In this document: in pieces, positions 27,254-35,580 of the stretch | How positions within the stretch are numbered: position 1 is the first letter of the stretch | Layout: every line of letters begins with the position of its first letter | Assembly: GCA_030697555.1 (NCBI GenBank) | Contig: JAUYPV010000055.1 | Coordinates: 1-56,969 of the forward strand | Reading direction: 5' to 3' | DNA: 56,969 nucleotides | From: Hyphomonadaceae bacterium | Lineage (GTDB): Bacteria; Pseudomonadota; Alphaproteobacteria; Caulobacterales; Hyphomonadaceae | Notes under the pieces: model-generated | Database searches by the model: none | Seen by the model: only the letters and a program-made list of their open reading frames with translations | Told to the model about the DNA's origin: nothing | Translations under genes and position numbers: made by a program

Positions 27254-28052
27254 CCGGCTTCGTCCGTCTCACGCCTGGAGGAGGAGGCGGTTCGGCCGCG
27301 CCTGCAAAGCACTGCGCCTTGGACATCCAGTTGGTTGCGTTGGGGCCAACGACGCGCAGCTTCGTGTCGGCGATGTTGCGGGTCTGCGTGACGACCTGGC
27401 AGAATTCATCCGCCGCGCCTTCAATCAGTTCGGTTTCGCTGGGGTCGTTGTAGAGCCAGATTTCACCCGAGGGCGCCGTGAGACGAAGATGCGGACGGGG
27501 GTTCGGCGGCTCTTCGCCTCGCACTTTGAAGGTCCAGCCATAGGTATTGTTACCGAGGACGACGATGTTGCGGATGCGGTCGGCATTGCGCCTTACGACG
27601 CCAAGAACATCGTAGACTTCCTGTCCGTGCGCCCAGGTTTCCATGAGGCGAGCCGTAAGCGAGGAGCGTACGCTCATGTCGGGGCCGGCCCATTTCACGC
27701 GCGCGGCGGGATCGGCGCCGGAGAAATTCCCGGCGGTCTCGGCGAAGCCCTTGCGCCAGGCTTCGACAAGGGCGCGACCCTTGAGGCCGTCCAGGTATTC
27801 GGCTTCAAAGGATGGGAGCTTGCCGCCTTTGCCGAGGTGCTCCGCGAGCCTGGCGTAGTAGGCTTCGAACGAGCCATCGGCCTTGAGCGACATGAAGGCG
27901 GCGAGGTTCCAGATGTGCAGGTGGCGAATGACAGTGTCGATCGTCCAGGACTTGAAGGCAGTCGGCTGGTTCAGCGCAGCTTCGTCGAGCGGGGCAACGA
28001 GTGCGTGCAGCGCTTCGCTTTCTTCGCGGAAATCCCTGGCCAGGACCTGCAT
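27228..28052 (-). CDS. TIGR03084-type DinB/maleylpyruvate isomerase-like metal-binding protein
   Basis: 274 residues. The N-terminal DinB-like four-helix domain (DFREESEALHALVAPLDEAA, TVIRHLHIWNLAA, METWAHGQEVYDVLG) offers His residues for a divalent metal. This matches the TIGR03084 family, whose function is not established and whose relatives use small thiols. The proline-rich C terminus (EPPPPPGVRRTKP) looks like a disordered tail. It is the last gene of the atu-like operon, 3 bases after the nitronate monooxygenase gene. Context suggests a role in isoprenoid acyl-CoA catabolism, perhaps an isomerisation or detoxification, but this is inference. Confidence 0.75.
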   Translation of the reverse strand: MQVLARDFREESEALHALVAPLDEAALNQPTAFKSWTIDTVIRHLHIWNLAAFMSLKADGSFEAYYARLAEHLGKGGKLPSFEAEYLDGLKGRALVEAWRKGFAETAGNFSGADPAARVKWAGPDMSVRSSLTARLMETWAHGQEVYDVLGVVRRNADRIRNIVVLGNNTYGWTFKVRGEEPPNPRPHLRLTAPSGEIWLYNDPSETELIEGAADEFCQVVTQTRNIADTKLRVVGPNATNWMSKAQCFAGAAEPPPPPGVRRTKPANPSPPSA

Positions 28053-28055
28053 GGA

Positions 28056-29201
28056 TCAATCTCCCAGAGCGGTTGAGAGACGTTCGTAGGCGGTGAGGAA
28101 GTCTTCCTTGAACTGCTGCACGACCTGGCCGGCGGACATCGACTGGTCCATCAGGCCGACGCCCTGGCCGACCCAGTAGGTGGCGAGCTGCTGCGCGCCG
28201 GCGTGCCCGCTTTGCGACAGCTTGTCGACGCGGCGCAGGGCAGGTTCGGAGACCAGCGTCTGCAGGGGCATGGGCAGGGGCTCGGGCGCGTCTTCGCGTT
28301 CCCATGCATCTGTCCAGGGCGAGCGGAGCTGGCGCGAGGGTTTGCCGGTGCGCGAGCGGGAGCGGACGGTGTCGCGCGATGAAGCGGCCAGCATCTTCTG
28401 CTTCACGATCGGATTGGTTTCGGCCTCGGTGGTGGTGAGCCACACCGAGCCGCACCAGGCGCCGGCCGCGCCCATCGCCATCGCGGCCGCCATCTGCGTG
28501 CCTGTGGTGATGCCGCCAGCGGCCAGGATCGGCGTGCTGGCGCCCATCTGCTGCACGGCGCGATGCACTTCGGGGATCAGCACCATGGTGGAGACCTCTC
28601 CACAGTGTCCCCCGGCTTCGCCGCCCGCGACGACGAGGATATCGACGCCAGCCTGCACCTGGGCGATGGCGTGTTCCTTGGCGCCGACCAATGCGGCGAC
28701 GGGAACACCGTGGCGCTTGCCGAGCTCAAGCATGATCGCAGGCGGCACGCCCAAGGCGTTGGCGATCAGCTTGATCGGATACTGGAAGGCGATCTCGAGG
28801 CTGCCCGCGGCCCCATCGGCACGCATGTTGCGAGCGAAGTTGACGCTGTTGCTGCGGTCGGCTTCCAGGTCGCCGGGTTCGATGCCGTGCTGTTTCAGAA
28901 TGTTGGCGGCGAAATCCTTGTGCTGCTGCGGAATGGCGCCGAGCAGGGCGCTGGCGCTGAACGGATCTGACTTACCTTCCATCTTGTTGGGCACGATGAG
29001 ATCGACGCCATAGGGCTTGCCGGCGCAGTGCTTGTCGATCCAGTCGAGCTCTTCCTTCAGCCGATCCGGCGGCAGGTTGACGGCGCCAAACACGCCCATG
29101 CCGCCGGCCTTGGAAACGGCGGCGACCACGTCGCGGCAATGGCTGAAGGCCAGCAGCGGAAACTCGATGCCCAGAATCTTGCAGATCGGAGAGTTCATCA
29201 T
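28056..29201 (-). CDS. Nitronate monooxygenase-like FMN enzyme
   Basis: A 381-residue TIM-barrel flavoprotein of the NMO/2-nitropropane dioxygenase family: AFSHCRDVVAAVSKAGGMGV near the N terminus, DILVVAGGEAGGHCGEVSTM, PILAAGGITTGTQMAAAMAM and GAWCGSVWLTTTEA build the FMN phosphate site. Family enzymes oxidise nitronates, but many members act as FMN-dependent oxidoreductases on other substrates. The start ATG overlaps the atuF stop (ATGA). Its place in an acyclic-terpene operon is unexpected from the Pseudomonas model and points to a different, unproven oxidation or reduction step. Confidence 0.82.
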   Translation of the reverse strand: MMNSPICKILGIEFPLLAFSHCRDVVAAVSKAGGMGVFGAVNLPPDRLKEELDWIDKHCAGKPYGVDLIVPNKMEGKSDPFSASALLGAIPQQHKDFAANILKQHGIEPGDLEADRSNSVNFARNMRADGAAGSLEIAFQYPIKLIANALGVPPAIMLELGKRHGVPVAALVGAKEHAIAQVQAGVDILVVAGGEAGGHCGEVSTMVLIPEVHRAVQQMGASTPILAAGGITTGTQMAAAMAMGAAGAWCGSVWLTTTEAETNPIVKQKMLAASSRDTVRSRSRTGKPSRQLRSPWTDAWEREDAPEPLPMPLQTLVSEPALRRVDKLSQSGHAGAQQLATYWVGQGVGLMDQSMSAGQVVQQFKEDFLTAYERLSTALGD

Positions 29202-31213
29202 GCGGCTTCTCCCATAACGGGTTCGATTTCGAGAATGAGATCGCGAGCAGCGATCTGTGTTCCTGCAACAGCGGCGATGCGAGTGACGCGCCCGTCGATC
29301 TCGGCGACAAGTTCGTGCTGCATCTTCATGGCTTCCAGGACTGCCAGCCTGTCGCCCTTCTTAACACGCCCGCCTTCGGCGACCGAGATTTCGGCGAGGC
29401 GGCCATGCATGGGGGCAAGCAGCAGGCCCTGGCCGGCTGCGGACCGTTTCGGGCGAATGAAGGAGGCGAAGTTGATGAGTTCGAGCGAGCGATCGCCTGA
29501 GGCGAGCCAGATCGTGCGGCCGTCGTCGCGATAGGTAAGGTCAAGTGTCTGGCCATCTATTATAAGGCGCGCCGTGTCAGCCTCCAGGCTCTGCACGGCG
29601 ACCTGCTTCGTTTGGGCGCCTGAGACCACCGAGTATGTCATGCGGTCCACGGGCTTCACGAAGAGTTTCTGCGTGGCGCGGTCGACCTCGTACTCGATGA
29701 TGGTTTCGATCTGACCGGCGCTGGCCCAGTTGTGGAGCGACGGATTCACATCCAGCACCGCCGCCGAGGCGCGGGCAAGTGCGGCGGCATGCTGCAGAAC
29801 AGCGGCAGCAGCGAGAAGGCCAATGTCCGTGGATGCAGGCTTGAAACCCGCATCGCCATAGGTCTCGCTGATGAAAGCGGTGGTCGCCTTGCCGGCGGCG
29901 AATGCCGGCTGGCCGAGCGCATCGATCAGGAAGTCGCGATTGGTGCGTGGACCAAAGACAGCAGTCGATCGCAGGGTGGCGATAAGGCGCCGGCGCGCCT
30001 CGTCGCGCGTGTCGCCGTGAGCGATCACCTTGGCGATCATTGGATCATAGAAGGACGAGACCTCGCCGCCGGTCTCGACGCCGGCGTCGACGCGGACGCC
30101 TTCCCCGGCCGGCGCGCGGAAGAGGTGGATTGGGCCGGTGCTCGGCAGGAAGCCGCCTTCGGGATCCTCCGCATAAAGGCGGACTTCGATGGCGTGGCCG
30201 CGGAGACTGACATCCTGCTGGGAGAGGCGGAGCTTCTCACCGCGCGCGACGCGAAGCTGGAGCGCGACAAGATCGAGCCCGGCGATCATTTCGGTGACAG
30301 GATGCTCGACCTGCAGGCGCGTGTTCATTTCGAGAAAGTAGAATTTTCCGGCTTCGTCGAGCAGGAACTCCACCGTGCCGGCGCCGACATAGCCGACGGC
30401 GCGCGCAGCCTCGACCGCGGCCTTTCCCATCTGCTCTCGCAGGTCCGCTGTCATGACGGGACAGGGCGCTTCCTCAATGACTTTCTGGTGCCGGCGCTGG
30501 ACGGAGCAGTCGCGTTCGCCGAGGTGGACCACGTTGCCATGGCTGTCCGCGAAGACCTGGATCTCGACATGGCGCGGGCGAAGGATCGCCTTTTCGAGAA
30601 TGAGATCGCCATTGCCGAAGGCGTTCTGCGCTTCCGATCGCGCTAGCTTGAGCGCCGCCGCGAGATCGGTGGGCTTTTCGACGAGCCGCATGCCGCGCCC
30701 GCCACCACCCGCCGCGGCCTTGACCATCACCGGGAAGCCGGCTTTTGCGGCCGCGTTCCCGAAGGACTTCTCGGACTGGTCTTCGCCTTCATAGCCCGGC
30801 ACGCAGGGTACGCCGGCTTCAATCATACGGCGCTTGGCGCGCGCCTTATCGCCCATCACATCGATGGCGGCGGGCGGCGGACCGACGAAGGTAAGGCCAG
30901 CATCAGCGACGGCCTTCGCAAACTCTGCGTTCTCGGAGAGGAAGCCGTACCCGGGATGGATCGCGGTAGCGCCGGAGACGTTCGCGGCGGCTAGGATGTT
31001 GTCGATCGACAGGTAGGATTCAGCGACAGGGGCCGCACCGATACGCACCGCCTTGTCGGCGAACTTTACGTGGCTCGCGCGCGCGTCGGCGTCGGAATAA
31101 ACGGCCACCGTCTGCAGGCCCATGGCGCGTGCGGTGCGCATGATGCGGAGCGCGATCTCGCCGCGATTGGCCACCAGAAGGGTCGAGACATCACCTGAGC
31201 GCGGGCCCTTCAT
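29198..31213 (-). CDS. atuF: Geranyl-CoA carboxylase-type biotin-carrying alpha subunit
   Basis: 671 residues: biotin carboxylase domain (LLVANRGEIALRIMRTA; ATP loop KAAAGGGGRGMRLV; FLEMNTRLQVEHPVTE), a linker domain, then a biotinyl domain with VLEAMKMQHELVAEI near the C terminus, where the Lys is biotinylated. It carboxylates biotin with ATP and bicarbonate for the partner carboxyltransferase (atuC). The ATG at 31213 overlaps the atuE stop by 4 bases; the upstream in-frame start at 31228 lies inside atuE. Methylcrotonyl-CoA or other acyl-CoA carboxylase alpha subunits look similar, so the assignment rests on the atu neighbours. Confidence 0.85.
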   Translation of the reverse strand: MKGPRSGDVSTLLVANRGEIALRIMRTARAMGLQTVAVYSDADARASHVKFADKAVRIGAAPVAESYLSIDNILAAANVSGATAIHPGYGFLSENAEFAKAVADAGLTFVGPPPAAIDVMGDKARAKRRMIEAGVPCVPGYEGEDQSEKSFGNAAAKAGFPVMVKAAAGGGGRGMRLVEKPTDLAAALKLARSEAQNAFGNGDLILEKAILRPRHVEIQVFADSHGNVVHLGERDCSVQRRHQKVIEEAPCPVMTADLREQMGKAAVEAARAVGYVGAGTVEFLLDEAGKFYFLEMNTRLQVEHPVTEMIAGLDLVALQLRVARGEKLRLSQQDVSLRGHAIEVRLYAEDPEGGFLPSTGPIHLFRAPAGEGVRVDAGVETGGEVSSFYDPMIAKVIAHGDTRDEARRRLIATLRSTAVFGPRTNRDFLIDALGQPAFAAGKATTAFISETYGDAGFKPASTDIGLLAAAAVLQHAAALARASAAVLDVNPSLHNWASAGQIETIIEYEVDRATQKLFVKPVDRMTYSVVSGAQTKQVAVQSLEADTARLIIDGQTLDLTYRDDGRTIWLASGDRSLELINFASFIRPKRSAAGQGLLLAPMHGRLAEISVAEGGRVKKGDRLAVLEAMKMQHELVAEIDGRVTRIAAVAGTQIAARDLILEIEPVMGEAA

Positions 31214-32025
31214 GGATCCACCGCCCATTTCGGTTTCCGCTTCTCGACGAAGGAGGCGACGCCTTCACGGCCTTCGTCGCTCAGCATCCGGCCGGCGAAG
31301 TTCTCGGCGGCAGCTTGCACAGTCTGCGTGCGGTCGAGACGGGGAAGAGCGAGGATCAGCGCCTTGGTGTCGGCGACCGCGCCGGGAGCGCACTTCAGGA
31401 CCTGTTTCCGGATTTGCATCTCGATTGCTTCGACAGCTTCCATGCCTTCGGCCACGAAATCCGCAAAACCCAATGCCTGCGCTTCGCGTGCGTCGAAGCG
31501 GGCAGCGGTAAGCATCAGGCGCCGGGCGATGGCGAAGCCGAGTTTCTGGATTACGAAAGGCGAGATCTGCGCCGGCGAGAGGCCGATGGCCGTTTCCGTC
31601 ATGGCGAATTTTGCGCCAGCCTCGCAGATCACGACATCGGCGCAGCAGGCGAGGCCGAAACCGCCAGCCATGGCCGCGCCTTCGATGATGGCGATAACGA
31701 CTTGCGGCATGGTGTCGACGGCGTCGAACATCCCTGCACCGCGTTTCGACTGCTCCATCACCGCCTCGCGCGATCCGCTCGCGCCGCCCTGGTGGCCGGA
31801 ACGGAATGCCTTGAGATCGGCGCCGGCGCAGAAGACGCCGCCGCGTCCGCGCAGCGTGATACCCCGCACTTTGCGATCATCCCGTACGGCGGCGAGCACG
31901 TTCAGCAGGTCGCCGGTTAGTTCCGCGCTCAACGCATTGCGGTTGTCGGGCTGGTTGAACCAGATGGTCAGCCAGCCGGACTTCAGCTCGAGTTCCAGCG
32001 CGGTGACAGGCGGAAGCTGGGTCAT
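31210..32025 (-). CDS. atuE: Enoyl-CoA hydratase/isomerase, isohexenylglutaconyl-CoA hydratase-like
   Basis: A 271-residue crotonase-fold protein with the oxyanion-hole segments GGVFCAGADLKAF and IEGAAMAGGFGLACCADVV. In acyclic terpene utilisation, AtuE hydrates isohexenylglutaconyl-CoA after geranyl-CoA carboxylation. GGGAGGA lies 5 bases before the ATG at 32025, and the start shares one base with the atuC stop (TGATG). The long frame upstream belongs to atuC in another reading. The name depends on the operon: many crotonases have the same motifs. Confidence 0.8.
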   Translation of the reverse strand: MTQLPPVTALELELKSGWLTIWFNQPDNRNALSAELTGDLLNVLAAVRDDRKVRGITLRGRGGVFCAGADLKAFRSGHQGGASGSREAVMEQSKRGAGMFDAVDTMPQVVIAIIEGAAMAGGFGLACCADVVICEAGAKFAMTETAIGLSPAQISPFVIQKLGFAIARRLMLTAARFDAREAQALGFADFVAEGMEAVEAIEMQIRKQVLKCAPGAVADTKALILALPRLDRTQTVQAAAENFAGRMLSDEGREGVASFVEKRKPKWAVDP

Positions 32026-33647
32026 CACATCCTCCCCACACCAAAGCTGTTCGGTCGAACGGTTCGCGCACGGCCTTCCCACACGGTTGCGAGCAGGAAG
32101 CCGAGCGTCCGCCGCGTTTCGCGCGGATCGATCATGCCGTCGTCCATCAGATGGCCCGAGCAATAGAAGGCCCCTGCCTGGCTGTTGAAGATCTGCGTCA
32201 GCCGTTCTTCCTGCTTCTTCAGCGCCGCGTGGTCTGGCTCGACGCCGGAGGCTTTCGCCTGTCCCTCGGCGACGATCGACATCACCATCGCGGCCTGTTC
32301 GCCGCCCATAACGCCGGTCGATGCGTTGGGCCAGGTGTAGACAAAATCCGGATCGTATCCGCGGCCGCACATACCGTAGTTGCCGGCGCCATAGCTTGCG
32401 CCGATCATGAAGGTTATGCGCGGAACGGAGATGTTGGTGACGGCCTGGATCATCTTGGATCCATGCTTGATCATGCCGCCCTGCTCATAGCTCTTGCCGA
32501 CGAGATAGCCTGTCGTGTTCTGGAGGAAGACGGCGGGCGTTCCCGCCTGATCCATGAGCTGCAGAAATTGCGCACATTTTGTAGCGCCGTCTGGATCGAT
32601 GGGGCCGTTATTGGCGATGATGCCGATGGGGTGGCCCATCACTTCGGCCTGGATGCAGACGGTGGAGACACCATAACCCGGCTTGAAATCGGAGAAGTCC
32701 GAACCGTCGACGATCCGCGCAACAACCTCGTGTGCATCGTACGGGATGCGATAGTCTACGGGCACGATGCCAGCGATCTCGTCCGGATCGAGCGTCGGCT
32801 CGCTGAAGCTGCGTAGCGGCGGAGGTGGGCAGTGGCGGTTCCAGCCAAGCCGGCCGACAACCTCGCGGCCGATAAGGCAAGCCTCCGCATCATCCTCGGC
32901 AAGATACTCGGCAAGACCAGAGACCGTGGCGTGCATGTCCGCGCCGCCGAGCTCTTCCTCGTTGGCGATCTCGCCTGTTGCCGCCTTGAGCAATGGGGGC
33001 CCGGCAAGGAAAGCGCGACCGCGTCCCTTCACCGCGACGACATAGTCGGAGAGGCCGGGCATGTAGGCGCCGCCCGCGGTAGACGAACCGTGCAGCAGCG
33101 AGATGACCGGCAGGCCTTTCGCGGAAAGGCGGGCGAGGTTGGCGAACAGCGCGCCGCCGGACACGAAGCCTTCGACCTTGTAGTTGAGCAGGTCGCCGCC
33201 GGCGCTTTCCACCAGGTGTACGAATGGCATGTTCTGCTGCAGGGCGATTTCCTGTGCGCGGCGCAGGCGATAACCGCCGCCCGAGGTCATCGCGCCGGCC
33301 TGAATGCCACTGTCGTCGACCACGACTACGCAACGGACGCCGCGGATGAAGCCGATGCCGGAGAAGATGGTGGAGCCGGCGATGGATTTCGCTTCGTCCT
33401 GGGTGTCGAGCAGGTAGCCCGCGATATTGCTGATCTGCAGCCATGGCATGCCCGGATCGAGCAGGCGCGCGAGGCGCTCGCGCGGGAGAAGCTGTCCGCG
33501 CTCATCGAACCTTGCCTTGCGTCTGGCTGATAGCGCGGGCGCGCGCGCATTCAGCTCGGCGAGCTTGTTCACCAGCCGCAGCATATCGGCGCGGTTCTTC
33601 TGGAAGCTCGCCGACGAGTGGCTGACACGGGACTGAAACACGGGCAT
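32025..33647 (-). CDS. atuC: Geranyl-CoA carboxylase-type carboxyltransferase beta subunit
   Basis: 540 residues of the methylcrotonyl/geranyl-CoA carboxyltransferase family: ERLARLLDPGMPWLQ, HLVESAGGDLLNY, LLHGSSTAGGAYMPGLSDY and the C-domain SYGAGNYGMCGRGYDPDF. It transfers CO2 from biotin to the gamma-carbon of the enoyl-CoA. Gly164 in FVSGGALF aligns, by my reading, with a Phe of methylcrotonyl-CoA carboxylases (HFGRIF); I recall that Phe-to-Gly exchange as what opens the pocket for geranyl-CoA. It starts directly after the atuA stop with no gap. Methylcrotonyl-CoA carboxylase is the alternative. Confidence 0.85.
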   Translation of the reverse strand: MPVFQSRVSHSSASFQKNRADMLRLVNKLAELNARAPALSARRKARFDERGQLLPRERLARLLDPGMPWLQISNIAGYLLDTQDEAKSIAGSTIFSGIGFIRGVRCVVVVDDSGIQAGAMTSGGGYRLRRAQEIALQQNMPFVHLVESAGGDLLNYKVEGFVSGGALFANLARLSAKGLPVISLLHGSSTAGGAYMPGLSDYVVAVKGRGRAFLAGPPLLKAATGEIANEEELGGADMHATVSGLAEYLAEDDAEACLIGREVVGRLGWNRHCPPPPLRSFSEPTLDPDEIAGIVPVDYRIPYDAHEVVARIVDGSDFSDFKPGYGVSTVCIQAEVMGHPIGIIANNGPIDPDGATKCAQFLQLMDQAGTPAVFLQNTTGYLVGKSYEQGGMIKHGSKMIQAVTNISVPRITFMIGASYGAGNYGMCGRGYDPDFVYTWPNASTGVMGGEQAAMVMSIVAEGQAKASGVEPDHAALKKQEERLTQIFNSQAGAFYCSGHLMDDGMIDPRETRRTLGFLLATVWEGRARTVRPNSFGVGRM

Positions 33648-35459
33648 CTAAAGCGCCATCTCTTGAAGTGTCTGGGCCAGAGCGCGCGGCACGGGAATGG
33701 GTGTCTGCAGCAGGATCTGCGAGTAGCCCTTGGCCTGCGGGTCGTTGCGCAGCGATGCGACGCCGCCGCCGCCCAGCACGTTGTGCAGCAGGAAATTGAT
33801 CGAGCCTGTTCCAGGCATGTAAAAGCGCTCGACTTTTCCCTCTCCCTTTGGCCCTTTCAGGAAATGCGCGAAACGGCGCGCGACTTCCGCCTCGGTCAGC
33901 TTCGCCCAGATCCATGAGGCATAGTCCGGCGATCGCGGCAGCACGCCGATATTGGCGTTGTCGCCCTTGTCGCCCGATCGTGCGTAGGCGAGGCGGATAA
34001 GCGGAACCTCCACCAGGTCGCGATCCACGGGGGGCGGGGCCGGTGAGGGGCGCTTGATCGAAGTGGGGTCGAAAACCTTTCCTGTTTCCGCGCCGAGCGG
34101 GATCTCTTCAGTGTCGAGCAGCAGCCGGATTGGAACATCCGCCTTGGGGATAAGGAAGGAGAAGAGCCGCACGACGGGCGAGGGCGAAGGCCGTCCGCCC
34201 GCGAAACCGGAAAGTCCCGGCGGTCCGGCGAGGCCGTGGCCGGTCAGCTCCTTCAGGATAAGGCCGGCTGCGCGCTGGTCGCGATGTTTCACTGCCACTT
34301 TCAGCGCCACGTCGCGGGCCTGTTTCGGGCGAGCCTCAGCGCCGTAGAGGCTTTCATCGCCCATCACCTCGACGAGCACCTCGTCATAATCCGGCGCGTT
34401 GACGGCGCGCAGTTTCCCCCGAGCGCGCTTCAGTGAGCTTTCGGCAAACAGCCGCGCTTTCGCAGCGGCGTCCTCGCCATAGAAGAACCAGACCGCCCCG
34501 GCGCGGAAACCGTCTTCGTATGTGGCGCTGACCTTGTAGGTGTCCGGCGCCGGGAGGCCTTTCGCGCCGGAGACGGCTACGCGATCCTTGCCTGTCTGTT
34601 CCAGTTTCACAGCGGAGAAGTCGCAGACCACGTCGGGAAGGGTGTAGGCTTGCGGATCGCCGATCTCGTAGAGCATCTGCTCGCCTACCGTGCCGACGGT
34701 AACGGCGCCGCCCGAACCTACAGGTTTGGTGACAGTGAACACGCCATCGACGCCGATCTCCGCGATCGGATAGCCGATGTCCCACAGAGTCTCGGCGACG
34801 GTCTCCCAATCCGTGAAATTGCCGCCTGTCGCTTGTGCGCCGCATTCGAGTATGTGGCCGCAGAGGCTACCCGCCGCCAACCGGTCCACATCCTCCCGGG
34901 ACCAGCCAAACTCGTGGATGCATGCGCCCAGCGTCACTGCGCTGTCGACGCTGCGCCCGGTAATGACGATGTCGGCGCCGCGTTTCAGCGCTTCTGCAAT
35001 GGGGAAGCCGCCGAAGTAAGCGTTGATGCTGGCCAGCCTTTCCGGCGCCGGGAAGGCGTCGGTCGAGTACATTTCCTTCACGCCGCCGAGGTCTGCCGCG
35101 CGCGCGAGCAGGTCGTCGCCCTCGACCACCGCGACCTTCAGGTCGAGCCCTGTCGCCTTCACGACAGCGCGCATCGCCTCGCCGCACGCGCGCGGATTTA
35201 CGCCACCCGCATTGGACAGGATTTTCAACTTCTGCCGCGCGATCTCTTTCAGGTAAGGCTTGAGACCGCTGATGAAGTCAGCCGCAAATCCCTGCGCCGG
35301 GTCTTTCGTGCGCTGGCGCGCCATGATCGACATGGTGATCTCGGCCAGGTAGTCGAACACGATGTAGTCGAGGCCGCCGGCTTTCAGGAATTGCGGCAGC
35401 GCCATGTCGCTATCGCCCCAGTAGCCGCTGGCGCCGCCGATACGGATGGTCTTGGTCAA
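33648..35459 (-). CDS. atuA: AtuA family protein (DUF1446), acyclic terpene utilisation
   Basis: 603 residues, matching AtuA in length and order: an N-terminal DUF1446 domain (RIGGASGYWGDSDMALPQFL, LKILSNAGGVNPRACGEAMR, GADIVITGRSVDSAVTLGA) and a C-terminal domain with RLAYARSGDKGDNANIGVLP. The biochemical activity of AtuA is not established; it is required for growth on citronellol and geraniol in Pseudomonas. It is the promoter-proximal gene of the minus-strand operon atuA-C-E-F-NMO-TIGR03084, in which every junction is overlapping or within 4 bases. It is divergent from the atuD-like gene across a 121-base promoter/operator region. Confidence 0.88.
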   Translation of the reverse strand: MTKTIRIGGASGYWGDSDMALPQFLKAGGLDYIVFDYLAEITMSIMARQRTKDPAQGFAADFISGLKPYLKEIARQKLKILSNAGGVNPRACGEAMRAVVKATGLDLKVAVVEGDDLLARAADLGGVKEMYSTDAFPAPERLASINAYFGGFPIAEALKRGADIVITGRSVDSAVTLGACIHEFGWSREDVDRLAAGSLCGHILECGAQATGGNFTDWETVAETLWDIGYPIAEIGVDGVFTVTKPVGSGGAVTVGTVGEQMLYEIGDPQAYTLPDVVCDFSAVKLEQTGKDRVAVSGAKGLPAPDTYKVSATYEDGFRAGAVWFFYGEDAAAKARLFAESSLKRARGKLRAVNAPDYDEVLVEVMGDESLYGAEARPKQARDVALKVAVKHRDQRAAGLILKELTGHGLAGPPGLSGFAGGRPSPSPVVRLFSFLIPKADVPIRLLLDTEEIPLGAETGKVFDPTSIKRPSPAPPPVDRDLVEVPLIRLAYARSGDKGDNANIGVLPRSPDYASWIWAKLTEAEVARRFAHFLKGPKGEGKVERFYMPGTGSINFLLHNVLGGGGVASLRNDPQAKGYSQILLQTPIPVPRALAQTLQEMAL

Positions 35460-35498
35460 GACCCACTCCCTAAATCGCGCTCTCTGCCGGGCGCTCTC

Positions 35499-35531
35499 TT
35501 GAATGAATACCGCTCATATTTTATGAGTCAA
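35499..35531. promoter_or_regulatory. Divergent promoters with TetR-type operator between atuA and atuD
   Basis: A perfect 15-base inverted repeat, CTCATA-TTT-TATGAG (35513-35527), sits between the divergent genes. On the plus strand it overlaps a promoter-like pair, TTGAAT (35499-35504), 17 bases, TATGAG (35522-35527). On the minus strand TTGACT (35531-35526), 16 bases, TATTCA (35509-35504) could serve atuA. An overlapping, looser repeat, ATGA-N7-TCAT, is at 35503-35517. In Pseudomonas, AtuR (TetR family) represses by binding inverted repeats upstream of atuA, so the TetR protein at 36726 is the expected binder. Confidence 0.5.
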
Positions 35532-35580
35532 TTTCAGCGCACGCCAGATGCGGCCCAGAAATGGGGATCAAGGGAAGGAC

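Noticed and set aside
32025-33647. Calling the carboxyltransferase methylcrotonyl-CoA carboxylase
   Set aside because: The partner genes atuA and atuE and Gly164 favour geranyl-CoA, though not conclusively.
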